Of a stretch of 64,000 nt of DNA, positions 44,313 through 54,107 are shown in pieces. Every line of letters begins with the position of its first letter. The stretch's first letter is position 1. The notes below the pieces were generated by a model. That model was given only the letters and a program-made list of their open reading frames with translations. It made no database searches and had not been told where the DNA came from. Origin of the DNA: Cervus elaphus (lineage: Eukaryota > Chordata > Mammalia > Artiodactyla > Cervidae). The position numbers and the translations under genes were made by a program. Where the stretch lies: NCBI RefSeq assembly GCF_910594005.1, contig NC_057815.1, forward strand, positions 84,367,552 through 84,431,551. The letters run 5' to 3'.

Positions 44313-45187
44313 CAGTAAGTCCTTTGCATGTGAATCTTTAAGTTGCGAGCTTTCAAAGATGCAAATACGCATTCACATGTCCAGTCACATACGTCAGTCG
44401 CACGTGTACATCCCCTGCAAGTGGTTTTGCCTCTGTGCTCTGTACAGTACTATGCAGGGTACAGTAGGACAGTATATTTATTTCACGTCCAAGATGTCCT
44501 CAAGCAAGAGTAAAAGAAACAGTGATGTAGCTGGTACTGCTAAACAGAGTCAAGAGGTAGGAAATGGTGAGATGAGGCAGGAAATGGCAAGGGGATTCTC
44601 TTTATTTGAGGAACTACTGTTAGTTTTTGAGGCAGGGGACTCGAATGTAAAACAATACGAAGAGGTGGCAATAGCCGTTTCAGAATACAATCCAGCGTTA
44701 CCATGTCATCTATAATGAGGAAAAAAAAAAAAAAAGAGCTACTGTGCAGACATCACTTAGAGCGTTACAGAACTGAATCCAGGAAAGGACCAGAACCTGT
44801 GCCATCAACATCAGGTGTGAGTGAAATCACAGCTTGTCTTCCATCTCCGGTTGCTGACGATCCTTCAGCTCTGCCATCCCCCACCTCGTCTACCCCTCCA
44901 GTCCGGAACTCTGCTTGGCGGCTCACCGGATGCCTGCCCCTGTATGCCAGCTCTTCTAACGGTACTATTGTACGTTTCAAGGTGCTGTACTATAAGATTG
45001 AAAATGTTTTCTTTATTTTTTGTTTTTTATGCATTATTTATGTGAAAAGTATTATAAACTGTTACAGTACAGTACTATATAGCCAGTTGTGTTAGTTGGG
45101 TGCCTCGGCTAACTTTGTTGAACTTACAAATTGGACTTAACCAACGTGTTCTCAAAACAGAATACATTGGTATGTGGGGGCTTACTG
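44313..45187 (+). mobile_element. Tigger (pogo-type) DNA transposon, internally deleted
   Basis: 875 bases bounded by TA on each side (44311-44312, 45188-45189). The ends are inverted: CAGTAAGTCC at the left and, reversed, CAGTAAGCCC at the right. The body carries a start codon and N-terminal piece, then the C-terminal tail of a Tigger-like transposase; the middle (DNA-binding and DDE catalytic parts) is gone. It can only have moved with help from another copy. Confidence 0.75.
44494..44900 (+). pseudogene. remnant Tigger-like transposase
   Basis: From ATG at 44494 the frame gives MSSSKSKRNSDVAGTAK, then FSLFEELLLVFEAGDSNVKQY, and stops at 44715. After a frame change near an A-run (44721-44735) the text continues as GPEPVPSTSGVSEI and PSPVADDPSALPSPTSSTPP, the acidic, proline-rich tail typical of Tigger proteins. 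The A-run probably caused the shift. The remainder of the enzyme is missing. Confidence 0.7.
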
Positions 45188-45705
45188 TAGACAATTCCCA
45201 GGCAAACTGAGGGTTATGGCATTATAAGCTTATTCCTAGAACTCTATCAGTCAGACATAAACTCCCCAGAGAACAGTTAGAAAAGCCTTCCCTGAGCGAC
45301 CCTGAAGAATTCAAGAAAAAAGTCATAAAGAGGCTGAAACCCAAGATTTCCAAAAGAAATAACATCCTCAGTTAACTCTGCAGTGAAGACCATATTCAAC
45401 ATGTTCCAGCCAGGAATAGCATTTACAGAGCCAGATAATGTCAAATCTAAATAATGATCTTGCTACAATTATAATTTTTAAATATTTGGAGACATGGAAG
45501 TGTGCATATTAGGAGCAGCATTGGGAAAGCTCTAAAATTAAATCTTGATCCTCTACAGGGAGAAGTTAATAAAACATAAAAATTAAAGATAAAAGAAGAT
45601 AAACATGCCATTTAAAAATGTGGATAAAAGTTTTGAAAAATGGTTAGGGTGGTGGCTGTTATTTTTCTTTTTCTAATAACAAGTATGGTGTGCTATTTGA
45701 CCTTT
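45188..45705. other. unique sequence
   Basis: No repeat or exon recognised. Confidence 0.45.
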
Positions 45706-45948
45706 CAACCTAGCCTTGGAAAAATATGGCATACAGGCCAAATCTGTCTGGTGGTCTGCCTCATTAAAAAAAAAGGAGCAGCAGCTTTTAGGGATACACA
45801 CACACTCATTTATTTCTGTAATTCTATGGCTATTTATACAGTACAACTGTGCCACTGAATAGTTACAACAGAGACCTTATGACCCATATAGCCTAAAATA
45901 TTTATTATCTGTAACTATAGAAAAAAAAAATGTCTGCTGACCTCTTGA
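45706..45948 (-). mobile_element. hAT-Charlie type DNA transposon
   Basis: The plus strand, reversed relative to the element, reads TGGAAAAATATGGCATACAGGCC, CATTTATTTCTGTAATTC, AACAGAGACCTTATGACCC, AGCCTAAAATATTTATTATCTG, and ends ATGTCTGCTGACCTCTTG, the reverse of the CAGGGGTCGGCAAAC terminal type. Exact subfamily not assigned. Confidence 0.7.
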
Positions 45949-46138
45949 AACTATGAATGTGGATGGTTGTTTAAAAAAAAATTAGAAACATAGTGATGTC
46001 GAATACATGCTAACAATGAACGCTTCTATTCACTAGAATGATGAGTTGATCAGAATTAAGGGCTCTCATTCGTGGAGTTGATAGTCCACTGGCAGAAAAA
46101 ATTCCCTCTTCTAAATTATTATGGAATATCCTAGTTGA

Positions 46139-46337
46139 GGGCTTCCCAGTAGTAAAGAATCTGCCTGTCATGCAGGAGTCAAAGGTTCAATCCCTGGGTT
46201 GAGATGATGCCCCTGGAGAAGGAAATGGCAACCCACTCCAGTATTCTTGTCTGGAGAACCCCATGGACAGAGGAGTCTGGCAGGCTACTGTCCACAGGGC
46301 AACGAAAGAATCAGATAGGACTTAGCAACTAAACAAC
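46139..46337 (+). mobile_element. Bov-tA SINE with 11-bp TSD
   Basis: GGGCTTCCCAGTAGTAAAG (short head), GGTTCAATCCCTGGGTTGAG, ACTCCAGTATTCTTGTCTGG, AAAGAATCAGATAGGACTTAGC. ATCCTAGTTGA is found at 46128-46138 and 46338-46348. Confidence 0.94.
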
Positions 46338-46499
46338 ATCCTAGTTGAAGCAAGGATGTTAAAACAGTTGGTATATAAAGATAGTGACAGTCTGTGCTCT
46401 TCAAATTATGTTCAGAAAAAAAATTATTATCCTTTTTTTTTAACTTCATATATTCAACATTTTTGCTCTGTCATTTGTTTGGTTCAAAATATACAATAC

Positions 46500-46943
46500 A
46501 GTTCAGTTCAGTTCAGTTCAGTTCAGCCACTCAGTTATGTCCAACTCTTTGCCACCCCATGAACTGCAGCAGGCCAGGCTTTCCTGTCTTTCACCAACTC
46601 CCAAAGCCTTCTCAAACTCATGTCCATTGCGTCGGTGATGCCATCCAACCATCTCATTCTCTGTCATCCCCTTCTCCTCCCACCTTCAACCTTTCCCAGT
46701 ATCAGGGTCTTTTCCAATGAGTCGGTTATTCGCATAAGATAGCCAAAGTATTGGAGTTACAGCTTCAACATCAGTCCTTCCAATGAATATTCAGGACTGA
46801 TTTCCTTTAGGATGGACTGGTTGGATCTCCTTACAGCCCAAAGGACTCTCAAGAGTCTTCTCCAATACCACAGTTCAAAAGCATCAATTCTTTGGTGCTC
46901 AGCTTTCTTTTTAGTCCAACTCTCACATCCATACATAACTAAA
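46500..46943 (-). mobile_element. BovB LINE 3' end
   Basis: Starts with repeated TTCAG units, then AGTTATGTCCAACTCTTTGCC and GGTCTTTTCCAATGAGTCGG, through TTGGTGCTCAGCTTTC to TCACATCCATACATAAC. It is 5'-truncated in the C-terminal coding part. Confidence 0.94.
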
Positions 46944-47633
46944 ATGCTTTATAAGTAACAGCATCTGTGCACCCACCTACAAGGTCTACTAGTAATAATG
47001 AAATAGAAGGTAAAAGTATTTCTGGAATTGTGGTTGTCAGAGCTGGGAATAGTTCTCTCTCAATGACAGAGTCCAGCACTCATTATGAGCCTCAGAATTT
47101 AAGTGTCTCCCTTGGGGAAAATCCTGCATGGTATTCTATCAGCATTTTTCTTGTTCAATTGCTTTCACATTGCATTACCTAAACATATTGCACCGTCTCT
47201 TGGTGTCATGTTCGTTAGTATGCTTCCTAATAAACTGCTCAATTTTTGATCACACGGGAAGTAACACCTTAAGAGATCAACAGATTTCCATTCCTTACCT
47301 CTACCTAAGGTATCAAATATCAATTGTGTTAGAAGTGAAATATACTAATCAAAGCTGTTGAGTTTGAAAATAATTTTTTCAGACCAACTGAAACCAATAC
47401 TCTCAGGGTAAATAAGCCCTTTCCTGTCAACATTTACTATTGATTCTTTGACTCAAAATTAAATTGAAATAGAATGAGTAGCAATATCTTCATCACTACA
47501 AAATAACATAAGTAGTTTAAGGATCATGAACAAGTAGTGCCTCTCAATAAAACAGTCTAATAACACAATTTTCCTTTTCTGAGATCAAAGTCTGGCATTA
47601 GCTAAAGCTTATGGTTTGCACTTAATACCATGT
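46944..47633. other. unique sequence
   Basis: No repeat or exon recognised. Confidence 0.45.
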
Positions 47634-47852
47634 GAGTGAGTGCATGCTCAGTCATGACCAACTCTTTGTGACCCCATGGACTATAGCCTGTCAGGCACCT
47701 CTGTCCATGGGATTTCCCAGGCAAGAATACTGGAATGGGTTGCCATTTCTTCTTCTAAGGGATCTTCCTGACCCAGGGATCAAACCCACATCTCCTAGGT
47801 TTCCTGCATTGGCAGTGGGATTCTTTACCACTAGACCACCTGGGAAGCTCAC
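47634..47852 (-). mobile_element. Bov-tA type SINE
   Basis: The plus strand reads GACCAACTCTTTGTGACCCC, GGCAAGAATACTGGAATGGG, GGGATCAAACCCACATCTCC and ends CACCTGGGAAGC. Full-length. Confidence 0.94.
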
Positions 47853-48744
47853 ATAATATCATAGATTCTCTAAACTCCCTCCAAGAAGGTGTGGTGAGGG
47901 ATTGCTTTAGGTGTACTTGTATCAGAAAGAAAAAAAAAAAGCCAAGAAAAATACAATAACAACCCTTTTGATGTGGGAGTTGTAATTATTCTGGATATGG
48001 CAAGATCATTATTCTCTGCTAGCATGTGGACAGGACTGAAACTCAAATATACATAAAGGGGAAAAGCCTGGGAGGTCGGGGATCAAAGTAAGATTGGTCA
48101 TTCAGCTCACAGTCAAGTTCCCACAGGGAACTTAAAGGTACTTGTTGAGACCAATCAAAGTGTCTAACACTTAGTAGGGACTCAATACCTATTGAATGCA
48201 TGAATAAATGAATGACTGTATCTATTTACATCCATAAGGATAACTGAATAGACAAGGGAAGAAATGCAACAAGCTAGAGAATCAAACTTAAAAGTTACAA
48301 GAAAGACAGCATGTGTGCAATGAGCTAAGGGCTAAAAATGATGTGATTCACATAATCCTCATGCAATTTTCTTTGTCTGGCACTCAGAATTTACCTATTA
48401 TAATGATGAATGATATATATTTTGTGGGGAAGTATAATCATACAAAGATAGCAAGTAGCTTTTTTTTTTTTAAGTTTCAGATATATATGAATTGTCCTTT
48501 AAAGATAAGTTGCAATTAATAACAAGGTTGGTGTCAAATGGCTCAAACTGTCAATATATATAAGTTAATGGAAATGAATATTGCTCTCAGAACAAGAGCA
48601 AAATGATGTTCACATAACATGAACACACATAGATAGACCCACATTCTCAAGCTCAGACTCTTAATATAATAAGAGTTCATGAAAACCTTGGAATAATATC
48701 ACCACACTTGAGAGAATAGTATTTCACTGGGTGAAGAGATGAGA
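47853..48744. other. mostly unique; L2 3' tip at 48140-48215
   Basis: 48140-48215 (CTAACACTTAGTAGGGACTCAATACC, then a GAATAAATGAATG tail) is a plus-strand L2 3' tip. The rest is unrecognised, with A- and T-runs near 47931 and 48462. Confidence 0.45.
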
Positions 48745-48910
48745 GATAATCATGGAGGAAATATTTACTCTGTGTCAGATATTGGGATAGACATCCCAGT
48801 GGATGCTGGGGTAGGGGTGCGGATTATACATTATTCTAAGGCTTGGCTTCTGCTCTTAAGGAACCTACCATCTACTCAGAGAGAGAAAATACATTTAGAA
48901 TTAGTGCAAT
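48745..48910 (-). mobile_element. L2 LINE 3' end
   Basis: CTGTGTCAGATATTGGGATAG and CTGCTCTTAAGGAACCTACCATCTAC resemble the reversed L2 3' end (the ggagcttac..tctag motif). Confidence 0.5.
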
Positions 48911-49344
48911 CCCAAATTAGGGGACACATATGCTACCATGCATCAGGCATAAATTTACTAATGTTTGTTGTGAAGGAGAAGAGTGTGCTGGGTTTGCATG
49001 ACATCTAATTTCCCAGATATGGAAAGTTCAAGATCACAAAGATGGATCAGAACAGGCATGAGAATGTGTCTCTTAACTCTGAATGGTCTGCTTTCCAAGC
49101 TATTGGGTGAAAGAACAGGTAGGTATTGTAAAGGTGATGACAGAGCTCTGCCTTGAGTTTACTATTTCCTCTGTGGCATTTAATATGAAGACACACATAA
49201 CGTAAAGGTCCATCATTTTCCTGAATGAAAGGACAGAATAGTCAAAATACGACCAAACACGTTATAAGTAAAAATAAATACTACATTGCTTTAGTGACTA
49301 AAAATTTATCCTTTGGAGTCTACAGTACTTCTTTCTATACCTCA
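48911..49344. other. unique sequence
   Basis: No repeat or exon recognised. Confidence 0.4.
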
Positions 49345-49455
49345 TCCAGTTCCCATAATAACAGTCTGAGTTCAGGATGTTATTCTGCCCACTTTACAGA
49401 TGAAAAAACCAATGTTCAAAAAATCAAAGTAGTGAAGCACACAGCCAACACTTAA
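49345..49455 (+). mobile_element. MIR SINE remnant
   Basis: CCCACTTTACAGATGAAAAAACCAATGTTC and AGTAGTGAAGCACACAGCC follow the MIR core. Confidence 0.65.
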
Positions 49456-49690
49456 AATCATCTCTGCAGCAGAGAATACAGGGCTGATGAAAGCGGCGTC
49501 TGACTGGTGAAATAAAGAAGCATGATTGGGTGAGAAAGACTAAGGCAAGGTGTAGGTAACTTTCAAATCAAGTCAAAATTTTTGCCCTCAAAACAGAAGT
49601 AAAATAATCATCTTTGTGTAAACTCATGGAACAGTACATGAATCCAGAATCTCCCCAATCTTATCAGTTCAATTTAAATGATAGTAAGTA

Positions 49691-49808
49691 GGGATTTCCC
49701 TGATGGTCCATTAGGTAGTGTCTCCCTCTTTCACTGCAGGGGGTGTGGGCTCCATTCCTGGTTGGGGAACTATGCCACATCATGGACTGTGCACTCAAAA
49801 AAAAGGAA
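49691..49808 (+). mobile_element. CHR-type SINE, truncated
   Basis: GGGATTTCCCTGATGGTCC, GGGCTCCATTCCTGGTTGG, GGAACTATGCCACATC, then a short A-run. 3' half absent. Confidence 0.75.
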
Positions 49809-49847
49809 TCTATTTAGTCTCTTTAAACAACAGCAATTGCATTACTG

Positions 49848-49910
49848 AAAGAAGAAGAAGGAAGAAGGGAAGGAACAGAAAGAGAAGGCAGGGGGCAGGG
49901 GGACTAGTCA
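49848..49910. repeat. purine-rich GA/GGAA tract
   Basis: Almost pure purines on the plus strand, with GAAGAAGAAGGAAG and GGCAGGGGGCAGGGG. Low-complexity; may adopt unusual structure. Confidence 0.75.
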
Positions 49911-51312
49911 TCAGAAAATAAGTAGCAACTTCATATTTTTCTCAGCATAATGGTATATGTAAGTCGTTCAACTATTAAGCCAGGTCCAGGATTCTAGATT
50001 AGGTTTGCCCTGAATCAGAGAAGAGTAGTAACCTTCTTTTTCATATATTCCCAACTGAGTTACAATTACAGCTAGGGACTCTGCAAAATTTTCCCACTGG
50101 CTTTTAACATCACCAGCCTTCCTGAAAATACCATTTCATTATTGTTGCCAGAAGCAGTGGGGTAGCAGGCATAGGTTTATTTTTAAAATTACTAGGTCCG
50201 TCAACAGTTGATTGTCCTTTTACGTGACTCCCAAGGTTTAGCATATAAGATCCAATATCTAAGAAAATCAATTACCTTGCTTAGTTATATCACATAATGG
50301 CAGAGAGAAAGAGTTAAACAAAATGCTGACAAACCTTATTATTCATGAACTATAACATCAATAATAATATTTCATGGGAACAGAGTTTGTTCAGTTTTTC
50401 TTTATTTAATCTCTGTGTTATCATAAATTTATCACCACCATTAACAATGAAGAGTGAAATTATATAAATAGACTTAACATTAGGGAAAATTATCCGATGT
50501 AATACTTATTTTAATTAGCCAAGAATACATAACCTCTCACAGAGGGTTTGGATGCCTGACACTTTAAAACTTTTCTGAGATATAGTATGTTTCATGGCTC
50601 CATGGCAAGGCTTATCAATATCTGCAATTCTTGAGGATAAAAAAAGGCTTTTTCACTGTACTCCGTTTCTGTTTGACAGAGCTTTATGACTATAGCTATA
50701 CATAAACCCAACTAAGTAAGTAACCCTGACCCTACCACTCTTATTCTTGGGGGAAAATTTGCTTAAAGGGGAGAAAAAGGAATACAAAACTTTGAAATTC
50801 CTATGTATTTTGATTATTCACAAAGAATAAATGTGACAGAGCAATTGGGATGGGAGGAAAAGAGACAAAATTAAGTAAAAATGAAAGGTGATTAGGTGTC
50901 CTTTTAATACTCTACTGGTCCTCTTGTGATTCATTGTTAGAGACAGAGGTGTATAAGAAAAAATTTTATCTTGATTTAAAAATTTTCTTAATGTAATTTG
51001 AATCTCTTCCTTTAAGCCCCACACAGCAAAATGCAAATGACTGACCTCTTGGTGCCAAAACCAGCTTCCCTATCAGTGGCTTGTAAGAACAAGTCTTTCT
51101 CTTGTCTTCCCTGTGCTTAATAATGATCTAATTTAGGCAAGTGCATGACTGAATGAAAAATGATTGATATGAGATATATACCCATGTTTGTGTTGGTTCA
51201 AGAAGAGTTTCACCTCTTGGGAAAGAAAGTGGATTACCATTTCTACTCAACAGTGTTAAGTACGGCAAAGCAATATATAAAATAGTTCAGTAAACAATTC
51301 ACAGAGGCTAAT
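49911..51312. other. repeat-poor stretch, 1.4 kb
   Basis: No repeat or exon recognised; AT-rich. Confidence 0.45.
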
Positions 51313-51322
51313 CCACTCATCA

Positions 51323-51601
51323 CGGAGAAGGCAATGGCACCCCACTCCAGTACTCTTGCCTGGAAAATCCCATGGACAGAGGAGCCTGGTGGGCTGCAGT
51401 CCATGGGGTCGCTAAGATTTGGACACAACTGAGCGACTTCACTTTCACTTTTCACTTTCATGCATTGGAGAAGGAAATGGGAACCCACTCCAGTGTTCTT
51501 GCCTGGAGAATCCCAGGGATGGGGGAGCCTGGTGGGCTGCCGTCTGTGGGGTTGCACAGAGTCGGACGCGACTGAAGCGACTTAGCAGCAGCAGCAGCAA
51601 G
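51323..51601 (+). mobile_element. BOV-A2 SINE (Bov-A dimer) with (AGC)n tail and TSD
   Basis: Two Bov-A units in tandem (51323-51445 and 51467-51580) joined by a CACTTTCACTTTTCACTTTCA linker region, without the tRNA head. The tail is AGCAGCAGCAGCAGC. CCACTCATCA is found at 51313-51322 and 51602-51611. Low divergence marks it as one of the youngest SINEs here. Confidence 0.96.
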
Positions 51602-51780
51602 CCACTCATCATGAACTGAGCTGGACCTAAAATTCCATTTGTTCTTGGCTTTCATTCCGCATTTCCTTTGGTATTCAAAATAGTAGGATCTGAATGTGCA
51701 CAGATCGTGCTTGCACACTGAACGATATAAGAGGAGAGAGTGGCCTGTACTAGCATTGCTGTAATTTAGCTGTACTTATA

Positions 51781-51905
51781 TCCCCTGGAGAAGGAAACAG
51801 CAACCCACTCCAGTATTCTTTCCTGGGAGACTCATGAACAGAGGAGCCTGGAAGGCTATCCATGGGGTCACAAAGAGTAGGACACGACTTAGCGACTAAA
51901 CAACA
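51781..51905 (+). mobile_element. Bov-A part of a SINE, 5'-truncated
   Basis: CCCCTGGAGAAGGAAACAGC, CACTCCAGTATTCTTTCCTG, AGAGTAGGACACGACTTAGC, AACAACAATAATTG tail. Confidence 0.9.
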
Positions 51906-52072
51906 ATAATTGATAGTCTCTTTCAAATGACATTAATACTGGTCTGTATGGCAATTCAGAAAGGAACCTGTTACTAGATGCTACCACACCCAATAGTTTC
52001 TTGAGATTTCTTTTTTCCTCTCCCAGCTAATAAGTAGAACAAACACTTTGGACACAATAAAGAAGGTGCTCA

Positions 52073-52200
52073 ACTTTTAAAGCAGATAAACATAGTTTCA
52101 AATATACTCTGACTTTAGGGAAGTGACAGTCACTCAAACCTCAGCTTCCTCACCAAAAAAGGGGAATCCTATTATTAATAATATTTTTTTGGGGGGCAGG
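52073..52200 (+). mobile_element. MIR-like remnant (copy A)
   Basis: ACTTTAGGGAAGTGACAGTCACTC, CCTCAGCTTCCTCACC, AAAAAAGGGGAATCC follow the MIR order. The first ~75 bases also match 53329-53404 at roughly 85% by eye, including flank outside the MIR core. Confidence 0.5.
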
Positions 52201-52394
52201 GCTGTTATAAATTCAAGCAATAGAGTTAAAAGTCCCAGCAGTAAATGATAGCAACTGTGCAGCTATTTTCTAAGACCTATTGCTACCAAAACAGCTCTAC
52301 TTTTGAAGTCTGCCAAAAAGTCCTCTTGAATGATTTGTATAACTGTGTCAATTTTTTATGGTCATGAAATGGGTACAGATATATAATATAATGT

Positions 52395-52655
52395 ATTTGT
52401 TTTAAATACAGGACTTAGAACCCCAGAACTACTTTGCTCACTGTGTGATCGTAGGTAAGTTGCATAACCGCCTGAGTCTAGTTTCTTTATTAGTTTGGCC
52501 AAAAGGCTCACTCATGTTTTTCCATAACATCTTACAGAAAAACCCAAGGGAACTTTCTGGGAAGCCCAATAGAAAAGATGGGTAATAATAGTACTACCAT
52601 AACTGGGTACTATTGTCTGAATAAAATAATGATTCAAGGCCTAGAATAGTTGAAG
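52395..52655 (+). mobile_element. MIR SINE split by a mariner MITE
   Basis: MIR left part 52395-52490 (CACTGTGTGATCGTAGGTAAG, GTCTAGTTTCTTTAT). It resumes at 52572 with GAAAAGATGGGTAATAATAGTAC, exactly the next MIR segment. The 81-base gap is a mariner MITE. Confidence 0.7.
52491..52571. mobile_element. mariner-type MITE (bovine MAR1-like), copy 1
   Basis: An 81-base imperfect palindrome between TA dinucleotides: TTTGGCCAAAAGGCTCACTC with GTTTTTCCATAA in the centre and AACTTTCTGGGAAGCCCAA at the other end. TA-flanked, non-coding and hairpin-forming, as expected for a mariner MITE. Confidence 0.78.
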
Positions 52656-52867
52656 GACTTAATCATTTTAGTTATTCTCATTAGTATAATGAGTAGTTAT
52701 ATAAAAAAAAAAATTCAAACACTCCCTTCCATAAATTGGATTGTTAAAGCATTTCACCCATCCTGCTTGCAGCCACTACATCGTTCTAAGACTGCTTCAG
52801 GCTCCTCTCACTGTGACTGCAGACAAATGTTTACTTTTTCAACTTGTTCTGTGCTAATGCTGAATGC

Positions 52868-53072
52868 TTGGCGCACTGTCGCTCAGTCATGGCCGACTCT
52901 TTCGTGACCCTGTGGACTGTAGCCCATCAGGCTCCTCTGTCTCTGGGATTCTCCAGCAAGATTGCTGAGTGGGTTGCCCTTTCCTTCTCCAGTGGATCTT
53001 CCTGATCCAGAGATCAAACCTGGGTCTCCTGCACTGCAGGCAGATTCTTTACCACCTGAGCCCCCAGGAACG
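52868..53072 (-). mobile_element. Bov-tA type SINE
   Basis: The plus strand reads GCCGACTCTTTCGTGACCC, GATTCTCCAGCAAGATTGC, TCAAACCTGGGTCTCCTGC, CTTTACCACCTGAGCCCCC. Full-length. Confidence 0.93.
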
Positions 53073-53328
53073 TTCCTCTGGCTGCAATACATGATGTCAA
53101 ATTTCTTAGGTCTTCGTGGTGGTTTTATATAAGGTGGGGTTAATGTCATTCTCTTAACGAGCCCCAAGCTTGCTGGAGGCCTGCCACGTGTTGCCCCCTT
53201 AATTTCAGCCTTCCCCACAATGTGCACTGTCCACGGTCACTACTTGGAAGTGGAACATTTCCCAGCTGAACATTAGATAGGACCTCAGCCCAGCAGACAC
53301 CTTGATGCAGCCTTGTGTGAATATAGAC

Positions 53329-53440
53329 AACTTTTAAACCAGATAAACACAGTTCCAAATGTACTTTGTGACCTTAAGGAAGGGATACCCTCTCAAACCT
53401 CAGCAGTCAACCTAGCTAAGCTCTCTGGATTTTCAGTCTA
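53329..53440 (+). mobile_element. MIR-like remnant (copy B)
   Basis: CAACTTTTAAACCAGATAAACAC, TTTGTGACCTTAAGGAAGG, CTCAAACCTCAGC. Related to copy A at 52073 beyond what the common MIR core requires. Confidence 0.45.
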
Positions 53441-53623
53441 TAGAAAATAAAATGTGCCCCATTTTAAGCCATTATATCTGTAGTAATATTGTTGTGAAGC
53501 AGTAGATAACTGACAAAGTGCCACAAATTATACTATACTTGAGATAATATTTGTATGCTTACTTAGAGCAATCAGACTCTACTTACAGGAAAGAATTTAT
53601 TAAGTTTATCAAATCACTTTGTA

Positions 53624-53711
53624 TAGTGCTGGGTTGGTCAAAGGGTTGGTTCAGGTTTTTTGAAAAAAATCGTATGGAAAAACCCAAACAAACTTTTTGG
53701 CCAATCCGATA
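53624..53711. mobile_element. mariner-type MITE, copy 2
   Basis: TA-flanked imperfect palindrome: GGGTTGGTCAAAGGGTTGG, GGTTTTTTGAAAAAAATCG centre, AAACTTTTTGGCCAATCC end. The same family as 52491-52571, 1.1 kb away. Confidence 0.82.
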
Positions 53712-53860
53712 CTTAATGCACACTATTACTTTTTTCCCCTAGATTAAAAATTGACCGTGACTCTCATAATCCCTTCCACATCCCTACTGGTAATAAACAA
53801 TTTTGTTCTACAAATATCACTTACACTATATACCAACAAATCATACCTGGTTAATAACCA

Positions 53861-54093
53861 TGGGCTTCCCTGGTGGCAGAGATGGTAAAGAATCTGCCTG
53901 CAATGCAGGAGACCTGGGTTTGATAGCTGGGTCAGGAGGCTATCAAAGAAGGGAAATTATTCCCTTCTTCCCATGAAGAGGGAATGGCTACCACTCCAAT
54001 ATTCTTGCCTAGAAAATTCCATGGACAGAGGAGCCCGGCAGAAGTCCACAGAGCAGCAAAGAAATGGATATGACTGAGCAACTAAGACTGAAC
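53861..54093 (+). mobile_element. Bov-tA SINE with internal hairpin insertion
   Basis: GGGCTTCCCTGGTGGCAGAG, CTGGGTTTGATAGCTGGGTC, then an unusual stretch (about 53938-53985) before CTACCACTCCAATATTCTTGCC. The stretch holds a perfect 10-bp inverted repeat at 53946-53969, absent from other copies. Confidence 0.9.
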
Positions 54094-54107
54094 CCTCAGT
54101 AGCTAGT

